NCBI GenBank assembly: GCA_017945845.1
Contig: CP072828.1
Coordinates: 1,116,001 to 1,180,000 of the forward strand
DNA from: Carnobacteriaceae bacterium zg-C25
GTDB taxonomy: Bacteria > Bacillota > Bacilli > Lactobacillales > Aerococcaceae
Direction of reading: 5' to 3'
Length of the DNA: 64,000 nucleotides
Under the pieces are notes generated by a model. It searched no databases. It was given only the letters and a program-made list of their open reading frames with translations, and was not told where the DNA came from. The translations under genes were made by a program, and so were the position numbers. This document shows, piece after piece, positions 1 to 7,970 of this stretch (within the stretch, counting starts at the first letter, position 1; the number at the start of each line of letters is the position of its first letter).

Positions 1-1508
1 GTACTACTGTCTCGATACACCGCTTGTTTTAAATAGTCCAACGTCTGTTTTGCTGCTGCAGGTGTCAAAGGTGTATTGATTGATTCTACAGGTTGATACG
101 TCACATTCCCCGTTGTCGCATTTTCAATACGATCAACAAATCTTAATTTTTGCATTTTCCCTTCGTTGGCAATGGCGGTAAACGCTTGTACCATCTGTAA
201 GTTCGTTACAGAAATCCCTTGCCCAAATGCAGTCGACGCTTTAACTTCTTCCGTACTATAGTTATTTACCCCTGCACTTTCATTGGCAAATCCACTTTGT
301 GTACTTTTACCAAAACCAAATGCATCTAAATAATTTTTCCATTTATCATATCCAAGCTGACTCACCAAATTGACAAATGCAACGTTACTGGATTGTGCTA
401 AACCGTCTAAATACGTAATGGTTCCCCACCCAGAAACGTTCCAATCGTGAATGGTAATATTGCCAACTTCCACACTTCCCGAACGGTATAAATCCATCGG
501 GCTATATATCCCTTCATTTACCACGGCCGCCAACAATAAAGCTTTCATTGTCGACCCCGGCTCAAAGGCGTTTTCAACTAACTGATTGACCCATCCATTT
601 TCCGGATACAATTGGGCAGAAACATTGAATGTCGGACGCTGTGTTACCGCAACAACATCTCCTGTTTTCGGACGCACAACCATGACGTTTAACGCCTTAG
701 GTTTATACGTTTCAAATGCATCTTGCACAATCGTTTCTAAATAATCATTTAATCGACTATCGATGGTGGTATAAATGTTATGCCCATGTTGGACTTGCTC
801 GATAACATTCTGACTGCCGGCAATTGGCAAGCCATGAACGTCTTTTTCATACTGTACAATGCCATCAATACCTGTTAGTTGTGCATTATAAACTAATTCC
901 AAACCCGTAACACCACGTAACGGATTCGTATCAATTTCAACACTCGTATCTTCACGCACATCTTGTGCCAAACCGATAATATTATTTGAAAAATACCCTT
1001 TTGGGTAATGACGTGAAATTTTTTCGTTAAAATAAATACCCGGCAACTGTTCAGCAACAATTGCCTCTTTTGTATCAAACGATAAATTAGTCCCCGCATT
1101 TCCAAAAGAAACTTGATTCACGTTGCTTTTATTTAAAAAGCCGAGCACATCACTTTCCGAAAGTTTTAAGTGCTTGGCCAATTTTTTTGCGGTAGTTACT
1201 TTATCTTCAACTTTAGCAACACCTTTATACTCGTCAGTTAATACAGCGTATAACGAATACGTTTTAACGTCTGTTGCTACAATATCACCCGATACGTCAT
1301 AGATATTTCCACGACGTGCTGTAATCACATCTTCACGGTTGTATAGCTGTGTGACTAATTTGGTCAAATCTTGCCCGTTCGACGTTTTAAATAACATTAA
1401 CTGCGCTAAACGTAGACCAAATATAACACAGACAACAAGTAATATTTTCAAATATAATCGGCCTATCGAAACAGATTCGATATAACTTGGTTTTTTGATA
1501 TTTCTCAT
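1..1508 (-). CDS. pbpX: Penicillin-binding protein (PBP2X/FtsI class), C-terminus cut by window edge
   Basis: High-molecular-weight class B transpeptidase that cross-links septal peptidoglycan. The frame is open from an ATG at 1508 to the left edge, so the C-terminus is missing. A short cytoplasmic N-terminus and one membrane segment (about residues 18-38) are followed by the dimerisation region. The active-site serine lies in STMK at about residue 317 (near base 556) and the second motif SSN at about residue 371 (near base 395). The KTG motif should lie just outside the window. Its start codon overlaps the ftsL stop (ATGA), which implies translational coupling. The position after mraZ-rsmH-ftsL is the classical dcw order and favours PBP2X over other class B PBPs. 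Confidence 0.93.
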   Translation of the reverse strand, partial: MRNIKKPSYIESVSIGRLYLKILLVVCVIFGLRLAQLMLFKTSNGQDLTKLVTQLYNREDVITARRGNIYDVSGDIVATDVKTYSLYAVLTDEYKGVAKVEDKVTTAKKLAKHLKLSESDVLGFLNKSNVNQVSFGNAGTNLSFDTKEAIVAEQLPGIYFNEKISRHYPKGYFSNNIIGLAQDVREDTSVEIDTNPLRGVTGLELVYNAQLTGIDGIVQYEKDVHGLPIAGSQNVIEQVQHGHNIYTTIDSRLNDYLETIVQDAFETYKPKALNVMVVRPKTGDVVAVTQRPTFNVSAQLYPENGWVNQLVENAFEPGSTMKALLLAAVVNEGIYSPMDLYRSGSVEVGNITIHDWNVSGWGTITYLDGLAQSSNVAFVNLVSQLGYDKWKNYLDAFGFGKSTQSGFANESAGVNNYSTEEVKASTAFGQGISVTNLQMVQAFTAIANEGKMQKLRFVDRIENATTGNVTYQPVESINTPLTPAAAKQTLDYLKQAVYRDSS

Positions 1509-1834
1509 CTAGTTACTGACCTTACATTTTTTTCGTTTCTACTTAATCCATACAACTTAGCAATTTCTTCTAAACGATCGGATGTTGTTAAACGATCTAT
1601 TTTTTGTTGTAAAACGACATTGTCATCTAATATCGCACGCGTTTCAAGGCGAATGGTTTCCACTTGCTGTTGAACCGCATCAAGCGAGGAACGTGTATGA
1701 ATGGTAACAAACATTAACAATACAATCGCTAAAAATAGTATGACTGCTGTTACTTTTTCAAAGAGTGTCAGCGTAAATGCTTTTGATTTATCACGTACCA
1801 TTTTTTGTGTCGTCAATAGTATTTCTTCGACCAT
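1505..1834 (-). CDS. ftsL: Cell division protein FtsL
   Basis: Small bitopic divisome protein of 109 residues. It has a basic cytoplasmic N-terminus, one membrane segment at about residues 28-47, then an extracytoplasmic heptad-like coiled coil (about 50-90), which matches FtsL in size and architecture. Sequence conservation in this family is low, so the call rests on topology and on its place between rsmH and the class B PBP. The start has a GGAAGGAG ribosome site; rsmH ends one base upstream and the PBP start overlaps its stop, so all three are translationally linked. Confidence 0.88.
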   Translation of the reverse strand: MVEEILLTTQKMVRDKSKAFTLTLFEKVTAVILFLAIVLLMFVTIHTRSSLDAVQQQVETIRLETRAILDDNVVLQQKIDRLTTSDRLEEIAKLYGLSRNEKNVRSVTR

Positions 1835-1835
1835 A

Positions 1836-2789
1836 TTATGACTCCTTCCCTTTAACCCTTTTTATAACGCGTAGCTTGGCGCTTTTTGAACGCGAATTAT
1901 TTTCAATTTCTTCTTCACTTGGTAAAATCGGTTTTTTAACCACCAACTGAAAATCACTCTCATATTCACTTGCTAAAATTGGCAACTTCGCCAAAGTTGG
2001 TTCGACACTGCTATATTCTTTAAAAATTGTTTTAACGATTCGATCTTCCAACGAATGAAATGAAATGACACTCATTCTGCCATCATTATTCAACAAACTC
2101 AACCCATCTTCCAGCGATTGTTCTATCGAACCTAATTCGTCATTAACGGCAATACGAACTGCTTGGAAAATGCGTTTGGCTGGATGACCACCTTTTCTTT
2201 TCGCCGCCATTGGCATGCTATTTCGAATGATTTCCACCAATTGTCCCGTCGTTTCGATAGGGTGTTGTTGACGAATTTTTTCAATATTTCGTGCAATTTG
2301 TTTAGAAAACTTTTCTTCACCGTAGCGATAAAAAATTTTCACTAACTCATTGTAATCCCACTCATTAATAATATCGTACGCTTTCAAAGACTGCTCTTGA
2401 TCCATTCGCATATCTAACGGCGCATCGTTGGCATAACTAAATCCACGTTCAACGACATCTAATTGTGGTGATGAGACACCTAAATCGTATAAAATACCGT
2501 CCACGCCGTAAACAGCGCGTTGATGCAATTCTGCTTTAATGTTTGAAAAATTACTTTTTATAAAAGTAACCACCCCTTTATCAACATATTCTTTTAAAAC
2601 AACTTTAGCATTATCAATGGCGACACTATCACGATCAAACGCATATAGATGTCCTTTTTCAGATAATTGTGACAATAAATATTGACTGTGTCCAGCGCCA
2701 CCCAATGTACAATCCACATATATCCCATCTGGTTTAATATTCAATTGGTCAACTGTTTCGTGTAACAACACACTCACGTGTTTGAACAT
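1836..2789 (-). CDS. rsmH: 16S rRNA (cytosine1402-N4)-methyltransferase
   Basis: RsmH (MraW) methylates N4 of C1402 in the decoding centre of 16S rRNA using S-adenosylmethionine. The protein starts [11 protein letters not shown], the typical family N-terminus, and has the SAM-binding glycine loop [10 protein letters not shown] at about residues 27-36. I chose the ATG at 2789 rather than the in-frame GTG at 2801 because AAAGGTG sits about 8 bases before the ATG and overlaps the GTG. Length 317 residues is normal. It lies between mraZ and ftsL in the dcw operon. Confidence 0.95.
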   Translation of the reverse strand: MFKHVSVLLHETVDQLNIKPDGIYVDCTLGGAGHSQYLLSQLSEKGHLYAFDRDSVAIDNAKVVLKEYVDKGVVTFIKSNFSNIKAELHQRAVYGVDGILYDLGVSSPQLDVVERGFSYANDAPLDMRMDQEQSLKAYDIINEWDYNELVKIFYRYGEEKFSKQIARNIEKIRQQHPIETTGQLVEIIRNSMPMAAKRKGGHPAKRIFQAVRIAVNDELGSIEQSLEDGLSLLNNDGRMSVISFHSLEDRIVKTIFKEYSSVEPTLAKLPILASEYESDFQLVVKKPILPSEEEIENNSRSKSAKLRVIKRVKGKES

Positions 2790-2819
2790 GCACTGTATCA
2801 CCTTTCATCACTATTTTTA

Positions 2820-3251
2820 TTAGAATTCAAATTCGATTTCTTCCGTTAAGTCTTGAACGTTATCTTGTGTTTCATTTAAGTAATTTTTCCACATTGTTTC
2901 ATCCCAAATTTCTAAACGGTCTGAAACACCCACAATTCTGACATTTTTCCCTAAATTAGCGTACTCACGTAAAGGTTGTGGTATCATAATGCGCCCTTGT
3001 TTGTCAAACTCAACATCTGCTGCTGCCGAGTAGAAGAAACGCACAACTTGTCGAGCATTCTTTTTACTCAACGGTAAATTTTCACTCAACTTATCACTCA
3101 GTGATTGCCATGCTTGCATAGGATACCCAAACAAACAGCCATCTAATCCACGCGTAATAATAAATTTATCACCTAATTCTTCGCGTAATTTGGTTGGAAT
3201 AATCACACGACCCTTTGTGTCTAACGTGTGTTTATATTCGCCCATTAACAT
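2820..3251 (-). CDS. mraZ: Transcriptional regulator MraZ
   Basis: First gene of the division/cell-wall operon. MraZ is a ring-forming AbrB-like DNA-binding protein that represses its own operon by binding tandem repeats in the promoter. The protein begins MLMGEYKHTLDTKGR and contains the two family repeats (DTKGR near residue 12 and DKQGR near residue 83). The start at 3251 follows a GAGGAGGTGA ribosome site by 6 bases; a TTG at 3257 is less likely. Length is 143 residues. Four 10-bp repeats immediately upstream (3284-3323) are its probable binding site. Confidence 0.95.
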   Translation of the reverse strand: MLMGEYKHTLDTKGRVIIPTKLREELGDKFIITRGLDGCLFGYPMQAWQSLSDKLSENLPLSKKNARQVVRFFYSAAADVEFDKQGRIMIPQPLREYANLGKNVRIVGVSDRLEIWDETMWKNYLNETQDNVQDLTEEIEFEF

Positions 3252-3283
3252 GTACAATCACCTCCTCTAACTCAAGATACAAT

Positions 3284-3323
3284 TTTTCTACCATATTCTA
3301 CCACAATCCACCACTTTCCACCA
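3284..3323 (-). promoter_or_regulatory. Four-copy MraZ box overlapping the mraZ promoter
   Basis: On the minus strand four 10-bp units stand head to tail with no gap: TGGTGGAAAG (3323-3314), TGGTGGATTG (3313-3304), TGGTAGAATA (3303-3294) and TGGTAGAAAA (3293-3284). MraZ is known to bind short GT-rich direct repeats with 10-bp spacing in front of its own gene. The third unit contains an extended -10-like TGGTAGAAT, so binding here would block RNA polymerase. The repeat geometry is seen directly; autoregulation is inferred from the family. Confidence 0.8.
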
Positions 3324-3344
3324 CATTTTTTTAAATAAAAACCA

Positions 3345-3509
3345 CAAAAAAGCAGAATGTCTCAAAACATTCTGCTTTAGAGGACAACTATTAAATCGTT
3401 CGCCGCATATTCAGCGGTACGCCAAATTGAAAAAATACCTATATCAAATAGCCTTAGCACTAAAAAATGGTACAATTTTTTATCACATTTTGAGTGTGAT
3501 ATTAAATCG
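3345..3509 (-). ncRNA. Candidate small RNA upstream of mraZ
   Basis: The 330-bp gap between the khpA terminator and the mraZ promoter has no credible reading frame. A possible minus-strand promoter is TTGAAA (3544-3539), 17 bp, TATGGT (3521-3516). The transcript would be about 165 bases, contain a small CCGC/GCGG hairpin near 3410, and end at the T-tailed hairpin at 3348-3378. The -10 is weak and the family is not recognised, so this is only a candidate. Confidence 0.25.
3348..3378 (-). terminator. Hairpin terminator
   Basis: Stem AGCAGAATGT / ACATTCTGCT with a 6-base loop is followed on the minus strand by TTTTTT. It would stop leftward transcripts entering the mraZ promoter region, including the candidate small RNA at 3345-3509. 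Confidence 0.75.
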
Positions 3510-3571
3510 ACACGCACCATAAAATAATTTTAATGCTTTTTCAATAAATCACCAGCACCATATACAATTTA

Positions 3572-3609
3572 AAAAGTGTTGATAACTTTCTTTTGAAAGC
3601 CACCAACAC
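3572..3609 (-). terminator. Second hairpin with T tail behind khpA
   Basis: A 15-bp stem (bases 3576-3590 with 3595-3609, loop of four) is complete if G-U pairs are allowed on the minus strand, where it is followed by TTTTT. It stands about 20 bp after the stronger khpA terminator and may be a back-up. The sequence TATGGTG at its foot recurs near 3555 and 3518. Confidence 0.5.
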
Positions 3610-3625
3610 CATATATTATAGAGCA

Positions 3626-3666
3626 ATAAAAAAAGCGCCTTTTTGCTAATTGAAAAAGGCACTTTA
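3626..3666 (-). terminator. Terminator of the rpsP-khpA operon
   Basis: On the minus strand AAGTGCCTTTTT and AAAAAGGCGCTT form a stem with one G-U pair, followed by a run of seven T. It begins about 35 bp after the khpA stop codon. Confidence 0.85.
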
Positions 3667-3702
3667 CGTATATTATGTATCTTTGTTACGATTTGTAGAA
3701 AA

Positions 3703-3957
3703 TTATTCGCTATCTTCTAATCCATCAATAATTAAACGTACACGTTTATCTCCGCGATCTTTAACACTATATAAAATAGTACGAATCGCATGTGCTACGC
3801 GTCCTTGACGACCAATCACACGACCAACATCTTCTGCATGTAACATGAGACGGTATTCCATAAATTCCGCTGTTTCTTCAATTTGAACAGTCATTTGTTC
3901 TGGAAATTCGACTAACGGTGTTACCATTGCTAATAGCAATTGTTCAACATTCGGCAT
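3703..3957 (-). CDS. khpA: KH-domain RNA-binding protein KhpA
   Basis: Small KH-domain protein of 84 residues (YlqC family) that works with KhpB/EloR in RNA binding and control of cell elongation in Gram-positive cocci. The KH signature GxxG is visible in VIGRQGR near residues 52-58. An upstream ATG at 3963 is only one base from the AAGGAG site, so the ATG at 3957 (7 bases away) is preferred. It follows rpsP by about 60 bp, the common arrangement in Firmicutes, and the pair ends in a strong terminator. Confidence 0.92.
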   Translation of the reverse strand: MPNVEQLLLAMVTPLVEFPEQMTVQIEETAEFMEYRLMLHAEDVGRVIGRQGRVAHAIRTILYSVKDRGDKRVRLIIDGLEDSE

Positions 3958-4017
3958 ATCCATACTCCTTTAACTATACTAAAATGGAATGTTACAAACG
4001 CAACATTCCACAATCTA

Positions 4018-4290
4018 TTATTTTGATTGACGAGCTTCGTGGAAAGCTTTCATTACGCCTGCTTTTGATAATAAGTTACGTACTGTATCTGTTGGTTGTG
4101 CACCGTTTTGTAACCATTTTAACGCTAATTCAGCATCCACATTAATTTGTGCAGGTTCTGTTAATGGGTTGTAAGTACCTACTTTTTCGATAATACGTCC
4201 ATCACGTGGTGAACGTGCATCAGCTACAACAATACGGTAAAAAGGTGATTTTTTAGAACCCATACGTTTTAAACGAATTTTAACTGCCAT
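4018..4290 (-). CDS. rpsP: 30S ribosomal protein S16
   Basis: Primary 16S rRNA-binding protein of the small subunit, 90 residues. The N-terminus [26 protein letters not shown] is replaced here by the shorter diagnostic core [18 protein letters not shown], which is characteristic of S16. An AGGAGG site lies 10 bases before the ATG. It is followed by khpA; its promoter appears to overlap the terminator of the gene upstream (4325-4353). Confidence 0.97.
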   Translation of the reverse strand: MAVKIRLKRMGSKKSPFYRIVVADARSPRDGRIIEKVGTYNPLTEPAQINVDAELALKWLQNGAQPTDTVRNLLSKAGVMKAFHEARQSK

Positions 4291-4324
4291 TATTTTTTAT
4301 CCTCCTAAAATGTAATACTTTGTT

Positions 4325-4353
4325 AGTTTAATATAAAACAAAAGAGGTGTCAA
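4325..4353 (-). promoter_or_regulatory. rpsP promoter embedded in a terminator stem
   Basis: TTGACA at 4353-4348 and TAAACT at 4330-4325 are separated by exactly 17 bp on the minus strand. The -35 box lies inside the distal arm of the alaT terminator, so termination and initiation share bases. Confidence 0.65.
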
Positions 4354-4375
4354 GTTTTTTTCTTTACACCTCTTC
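4338..4375 (-). terminator. Terminator of the alaR-alaT operon
   Basis: AAGAGGTGT and ACACCTCTT form a 9-bp stem around a T/A-rich loop, followed on the minus strand by TTGTTTT. It lies about 120 bp after the alaT stop. Confidence 0.8.
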
Positions 4376-4492
4376 AAAATTTGATTCCCTACTATTTTCA
4401 GTTGGTCACTTCTCATAAAAAAGTTAGCAACCGTTTTTAAATCTCTTTTTATGTACGATTCACTTTTAAAAACCACACCATCAATCCTAAAG

Positions 4493-5674
4493 TTATGAAT
4501 TGATATTTTCTTGACGAATCGCATCGATAAATTCACCCAAACGTGCCATCGCTTTTTTTAATTGATCTAAAGAATACGCATAAGAAATACGCACATACCC
4601 TTCACCACTTGCCCCAAATGCTGAACCGGGTACAACCGCAACTTTTTGGTCTTTTAATAAACGCATACAAAATTCTTCAGACGACATATTGAACTGTTTA
4701 ATATTCAAGAAAACATAAAACGCTCCCTCGGGTTCAAAACAGGCAATTCCCATTTTCGAAAATGCATTCATTAAAAAACGACGTCTTTGATTGTACGCTT
4801 CACGCATCATTTCTATATCATCATCACTATCATTAATCGCATCTATTGCCGCATATTGCACAAATGTCGTCGGCGCAACCGTTGTATATTGTCTAACTTT
4901 AATCATATTTTGAATGATGATTTCAGGTGCCATTGCATACCCTAATCGCCAACCAGTCATTGAAAAAGCTTTTGAAAACCCATTTAAAACAACCGTTCGC
5001 TCTTTCATTCCTTCAACACTTGCAATACTAAAGTGCGGTGTATCCGTATAGGTCAACTCACTGTACACTTCATCTGACACAACAAAAATATCGTGTTTTT
5101 TAATCACTTTCGCCAATTCACGCAATTCATTTTCTTCCATAATCGCACCTGTTGGATTATTCGGAAAACTAATGACCACCGCTTTTGTTTTCGGCGTAAT
5201 AGCATTTTCTAACTCTTGTGGTGTTAATCTAAATTTATTTTCTTCTTTTAACGGTAATACTACAGGTTTAGCGCCAGTTAACGTGATACTAGGAATATAG
5301 GATACATATGACGGTTGTACCACAATCACTTCATCACCCGGATCTAGCATGACACGAAACGCCAAATCAATCGCTTCACTACACCCTATCGTCATCATAA
5401 TTTCTGTTTTAGGGTCATACTCTAAGTTGTGATGTCTTTTCTCAAATTGAGCGACCCCCTCACGCAATTCAAGCAATCCACTATTTTCTGTGTAAAATGT
5501 TTGTCCTTTTCTAATGGATTCAATCGCACGTTCACGAATATGCCATGGCGTTTCAAAATCTGGTTCCCCCACACCTAGCGAAATAACATCTTTCATCTGT
5601 GATGCCATTCCAAAAAAACGACGAATGCCCGATCCTTCAAACGTTTGAATCACTTTATTTAATGGATGCTTCAT
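4493..5674 (-). CDS. alaT: PLP-dependent aminotransferase, AlaT-like (alanine transaminase)
   Basis: Class I/II aminotransferase of 393 residues. Visible motifs include the substrate loop ISLGVGEPDF (31-40), PNNPTG (171-176), the PLP-phenol contact Asp201 in DEVY, and the Schiff-base lysine Lys235 in NGFSKAFSMTGWRLGY. These motifs and the overall pattern resemble Bacillus AlaT (YugH), which interconverts alanine/2-oxoglutarate and pyruvate/glutamate. The gene starts two bases after an Lrp-type regulator, as yugH follows yugG (alaR) in Bacillus; this pairing is the main reason to prefer AlaT over PatA or a general aspartate transaminase. Confidence 0.8.
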   Translation of the reverse strand: MKHPLNKVIQTFEGSGIRRFFGMASQMKDVISLGVGEPDFETPWHIRERAIESIRKGQTFYTENSGLLELREGVAQFEKRHHNLEYDPKTEIMMTIGCSEAIDLAFRVMLDPGDEVIVVQPSYVSYIPSITLTGAKPVVLPLKEENKFRLTPQELENAITPKTKAVVISFPNNPTGAIMEENELRELAKVIKKHDIFVVSDEVYSELTYTDTPHFSIASVEGMKERTVVLNGFSKAFSMTGWRLGYAMAPEIIIQNMIKVRQYTTVAPTTFVQYAAIDAINDSDDDIEMMREAYNQRRRFLMNAFSKMGIACFEPEGAFYVFLNIKQFNMSSEEFCMRLLKDQKVAVVPGSAFGASGEGYVRISYAYSLDQLKKAMARLGEFIDAIRQENINS

Positions 5675-5676
5675 GA

Positions 5677-6168
5677 TTAGAATACCACCATTCTTTGATC
5701 GGTTTCAGCATCTGCCATAACAGTGCCATGATCTTTATATCGTTCTAAAACGACATGCGTTGCAGTCGATACCACATCGTCCATAACCGCAATACGATTC
5801 ACAAATTTGGCAATAGCACGCATTGGCGCTTTACGCAAAATCACAAGCAAATCATATCGCCCAGACATTAAATACAACGCTTCTACTTCTTCATATCCCC
5901 CAATTTTTTCTGCAATCCAATCATATCCAGATCCTTTGTGCGGCGTTACTTTCAATTCGATAACGGCCGATACATCCGAATCATTTGTTTTATCCCAATT
6001 GATCAACGCTTGATAACCACAAATAATCCCATCTTGTTCTAACTGATCAATAACGTTTTTAACAAGCGATTCTTCTTGACCAAGTAAAACGGCAATCTCT
6101 TGATACGTTAAGCGACCATCTTTTTCCAACAACGATAAAATTTGAACTTTTAATTTATCCATTTTCAT
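5677..6168 (-). CDS. alaR: Lrp/AsnC-family regulator, AlaR-like
   Basis: Feast/famine transcription factor of 163 residues (161 if the second ATG is used). An N-terminal winged helix-turn-helix (about residues 5-55, with LTYQEIAVLLGQEESLVKN) is followed by a RAM ligand-binding domain (about 70-145). Family members sense amino acids and control the neighbouring metabolic gene, so alanine-linked control of the downstream aminotransferase is a reasonable inference. It overlaps the gene upstream by 14 bases and is separated from alaT by two bases, which indicates one operon. Confidence 0.8.
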   Translation of the reverse strand: MKMDKLKVQILSLLEKDGRLTYQEIAVLLGQEESLVKNVIDQLEQDGIICGYQALINWDKTNDSDVSAVIELKVTPHKGSGYDWIAEKIGGYEEVEALYLMSGRYDLLVILRKAPMRAIAKFVNRIAVMDDVVSTATHVVLERYKDHGTVMADAETDQRMVVF

Positions 6169-6475
6169 ACTCCTTTATATAATCGGCGAGTTTTTTTGTC
6201 CCAATTGCTTTTTCAATTTGTGAAATTTTTATAGGCGATAACTCAATCACATACCGCTTATTGTGCTCTTCATCTTCTCCGTACACAAACACATACTCAC
6301 CATCATTTTCCAAACCGACATGATGACAAGTTTTGGATAACTCCTCTATTAATTCATCAATACAGTAATGTTTCAGTTGAATGTAAGCATCTTTGATTTC
6401 AGCAGGAATGTAATAACCATCAACAAGCACCAACGACTCTTGCTGCTCTTTTTTTCTTCGATTCGCCCGTGCCAT
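6155..6475 (-). CDS. Hypothetical protein, first gene of the alaR-alaT operon
   Basis: Not recognised. The product is 106 residues, starts with a basic stretch (MARANRRKKEQQ) and is otherwise acidic and soluble with no membrane segment or signal peptide. The ATG at 6475 is chosen because AGAAGGAG lies 6 bases upstream; the frame is open to 6502. It overlaps alaR by 14 bases, so the two are almost certainly co-translated. A function in alanine control is possible by position only. Confidence 0.7.
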   Translation of the reverse strand: MARANRRKKEQQESLVLVDGYYIPAEIKDAYIQLKHYCIDELIEELSKTCHHVGLENDGEYVFVYGEDEEHNKRYVIELSPIKISQIEKAIGTKKLADYIKEYENG

Positions 6476-6623
6476 AACCGACTCCTTCTCTAATGTTATC
6501 ATTATTTTATACTCTTTACGGCTTTTTTTCCACCTATTTATTTTTATTGTGAGGTGGTGTTATCTGCTCTGCATTATCGCTAACAACGCACTCTGCACCA
6601 CCTAAAAAATAAATCAAACTTTT

Positions 6624-6644
6624 AAATCGTAAAGTTTACGTTTT
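6624..6644 (+). promoter_or_regulatory. Zur-box-like palindrome upstream of rpsN -35
   Basis: A 21-bp near-palindrome with the core AATCGTAA...TTACG resembles the Bacillus Zur operator (AAATCGTAA, a short centre, TTACGATTT). It ends four bases before the -35 box. Repression by zinc-loaded Zur is inferred from the family and from the zinc-free S14 gene it controls. Confidence 0.6.
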
Positions 6645-6648
6645 CTTA

Positions 6649-6677
6649 TTGCAAAGAAAAATCAATTATTGTATACT
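6649..6677 (+). promoter_or_regulatory. rpsN promoter
   Basis: TTGCAA (6649-6654), 17 bp, TATACT (6672-6677). It is framed on both sides by Zur-box-like palindromes. Confidence 0.75.
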
Positions 6678-6679
6678 CT

Positions 6680-6700
6680 AAAACGTAATCATAACTATTT
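6680..6700 (+). promoter_or_regulatory. Second Zur-box-like palindrome, at the rpsN start site
   Basis: A second 21-bp element with core ACGTAATCATAAC begins two bases after the -10 box and would cover the transcription start. It differs from the Bacillus Zur consensus at only a few positions. Confidence 0.55.
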
Positions 6701-6712
6701 AAGGAGGTTAGT

Positions 6713-6982
6713 ATGGCAAAAAAATCAAAGATCGCAAAAGCTAAACGCCAACGTGAACTTATTGAAAAATATAAAGACCTACGATTAGAATTAAAAGCTA
6801 ATCACGATTACGAAGGTCTACGCAAACTACCAATCAACTCAAATCCAACACGTTACAAAAACCGCGACTTAATCGACGGCCGACCACGTGGATACATGAG
6901 AAAATTTGGCATGTCACGTGTCAAATTCCGTGAATTAGCATCAAAAGGTTTGATTCCCGGAATCAAAAAAGCTAGCTGGTAG
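6713..6982 (+). CDS. rpsN: 30S ribosomal protein S14, zinc-independent (C-minus) paralogue
   Basis: S14 binds 16S rRNA in the head of the 30S subunit. The 89-residue length and complete absence of cysteines (no CxxC pairs) mark the zinc-free form rather than the 61-residue zinc-ribbon form. The C-terminal block [27 protein letters not shown] is the family signature (only its core is needed: [11 protein letters not shown]). In Firmicutes this paralogue replaces the zinc form under zinc starvation, which fits the two Zur-box-like elements at its promoter. AAGGAGG lies 6 bases before the ATG. It is a single-gene unit ended by a strong terminator. Confidence 0.95.
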   Translation: MAKKSKIAKAKRQRELIEKYKDLRLELKANHDYEGLRKLPINSNPTRYKNRDLIDGRPRGYMRKFGMSRVKFRELASKGLIPGIKKASW

Positions 6983-7091
6983 ACTAGCAACTACATTTAA
7001 ATGAATTGAACAGCACTTTAAATGTACCTTTAATTCAGCCATTTCTATGGCTATCGCAACCATTGAAAAAAGCCACAACGCCTAAATAGTT

Positions 7092-7127
7092 AAAACGGCA
7101 CGCAAATCATTGCGTGCCGTTTTTTGT
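7092..7127. terminator. Bidirectional terminator between rpsN and the HAD gene
   Basis: AACGGCACGCA and TGCGTGCCGTT form an 11-bp GC-rich stem with T runs on both strands. It can end rpsN from the left and the convergent HAD phosphatase gene from the right. Confidence 0.9.
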
Positions 7128-7172
7128 ATCTGTTTATAATATGCGCATCAATCAGCTGACGCTAACTCTGTA

Positions 7173-7856
7173 CTACAGTTTTCCCATCAATTCTTTAATC
7201 GTTGAAATAATCATTGTTGGTGGGTGCTCTAACGTCATTTCTTTATTTTCTTTATTTACCCAACACGTATCAAAACCTGCCTGCTGTCCACCAAAAATAT
7301 CTGCAGTTAAACTATCTCCGATAATTAACACATCACTTGGATTGACAACACCCAAACTTGATTTAACTGCATCAAAAAATTGTGCATCTGGTTTTTGAGC
7401 ACCTATTTCGTCCGAAATGTAAATACGAGAAAAATATTCACTTAAACCATTATTTACCAGACGTGTACGTTGTGTATGGGACACTCCATTTGTTACAACG
7501 GCTATCGTGTATTGACTTGCAACATTTTGAACGAGTTCTAATGCGCCATCAATCAACTGATTACCTTGTGATAAGTAAGAGCGATAACGATTATCCGCCT
7601 CAAGACCATCATCAATTCGTACATCAAAACGCTTTAAAAAATTAGGAAAACGCACCGCTAACAATTGTGCTTTTTCTATCTCCCTTTTTTCATATTGATG
7701 CCATAACGCTTGATTGTAAACATGGTACGCTTCATAAATGGCATCCGTAAAGACAATCCCATAATCCGCCAAAAACAATTGAAACGCATTTTTTTGCGCA
7801 ACGCCAAAATCTAGAAGCGTATCATCAATATCAAATAGTAAAAATTTATAATGCAT
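7173..7856 (-). CDS. HAD-superfamily hydrolase, YjjG/YfnB type (probable nucleotidase)
   Basis: Haloacid-dehalogenase-type phosphatase of 227 residues. Motif I is FDIDDTLLD with nucleophile Asp9 and acid/base Asp11; motif II is VTNG near residue 110; the conserved Lys is in GAQKPD; motif III is IIGDSLTAD. The pattern is like YjjG, a 5'-nucleotidase that clears non-canonical nucleotides, but substrate cannot be read from the sequence. The ATG at 7856 is chosen because AAAGGA lies 8 bases upstream; earlier starts lack a site. An extended -10 (TGATATACT, 7915-7910) is a plausible promoter. Confidence 0.82.
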   Translation of the reverse strand: MHYKFLLFDIDDTLLDFGVAQKNAFQLFLADYGIVFTDAIYEAYHVYNQALWHQYEKREIEKAQLLAVRFPNFLKRFDVRIDDGLEADNRYRSYLSQGNQLIDGALELVQNVASQYTIAVVTNGVSHTQRTRLVNNGLSEYFSRIYISDEIGAQKPDAQFFDAVKSSLGVVNPSDVLIIGDSLTADIFGGQQAGFDTCWVNKENKEMTLEHPPTMIISTIKELMGKL

Positions 7857-7970
7857 ATCCATTTCCTTTCTGCAATGCACAGTTGATTCGACTGCACCTT
7901 AAAACACACAGTATATCATTTAAACATCAAAAAATTTCTCTTTATCCCCTACAACAAATAACCTATCTGC

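Noticed and set aside
893-1105. 70-codon minus-strand frame inside the PBP gene
   Set aside because: It lies out of frame within the PBP coding sequence, which has clear transpeptidase motifs.
4297-4536. 79-codon minus-strand frame between rpsP and alaT
   Set aside because: It overlaps the alaT end, contains the alaT terminator and the rpsP promoter, and has no ribosome site.
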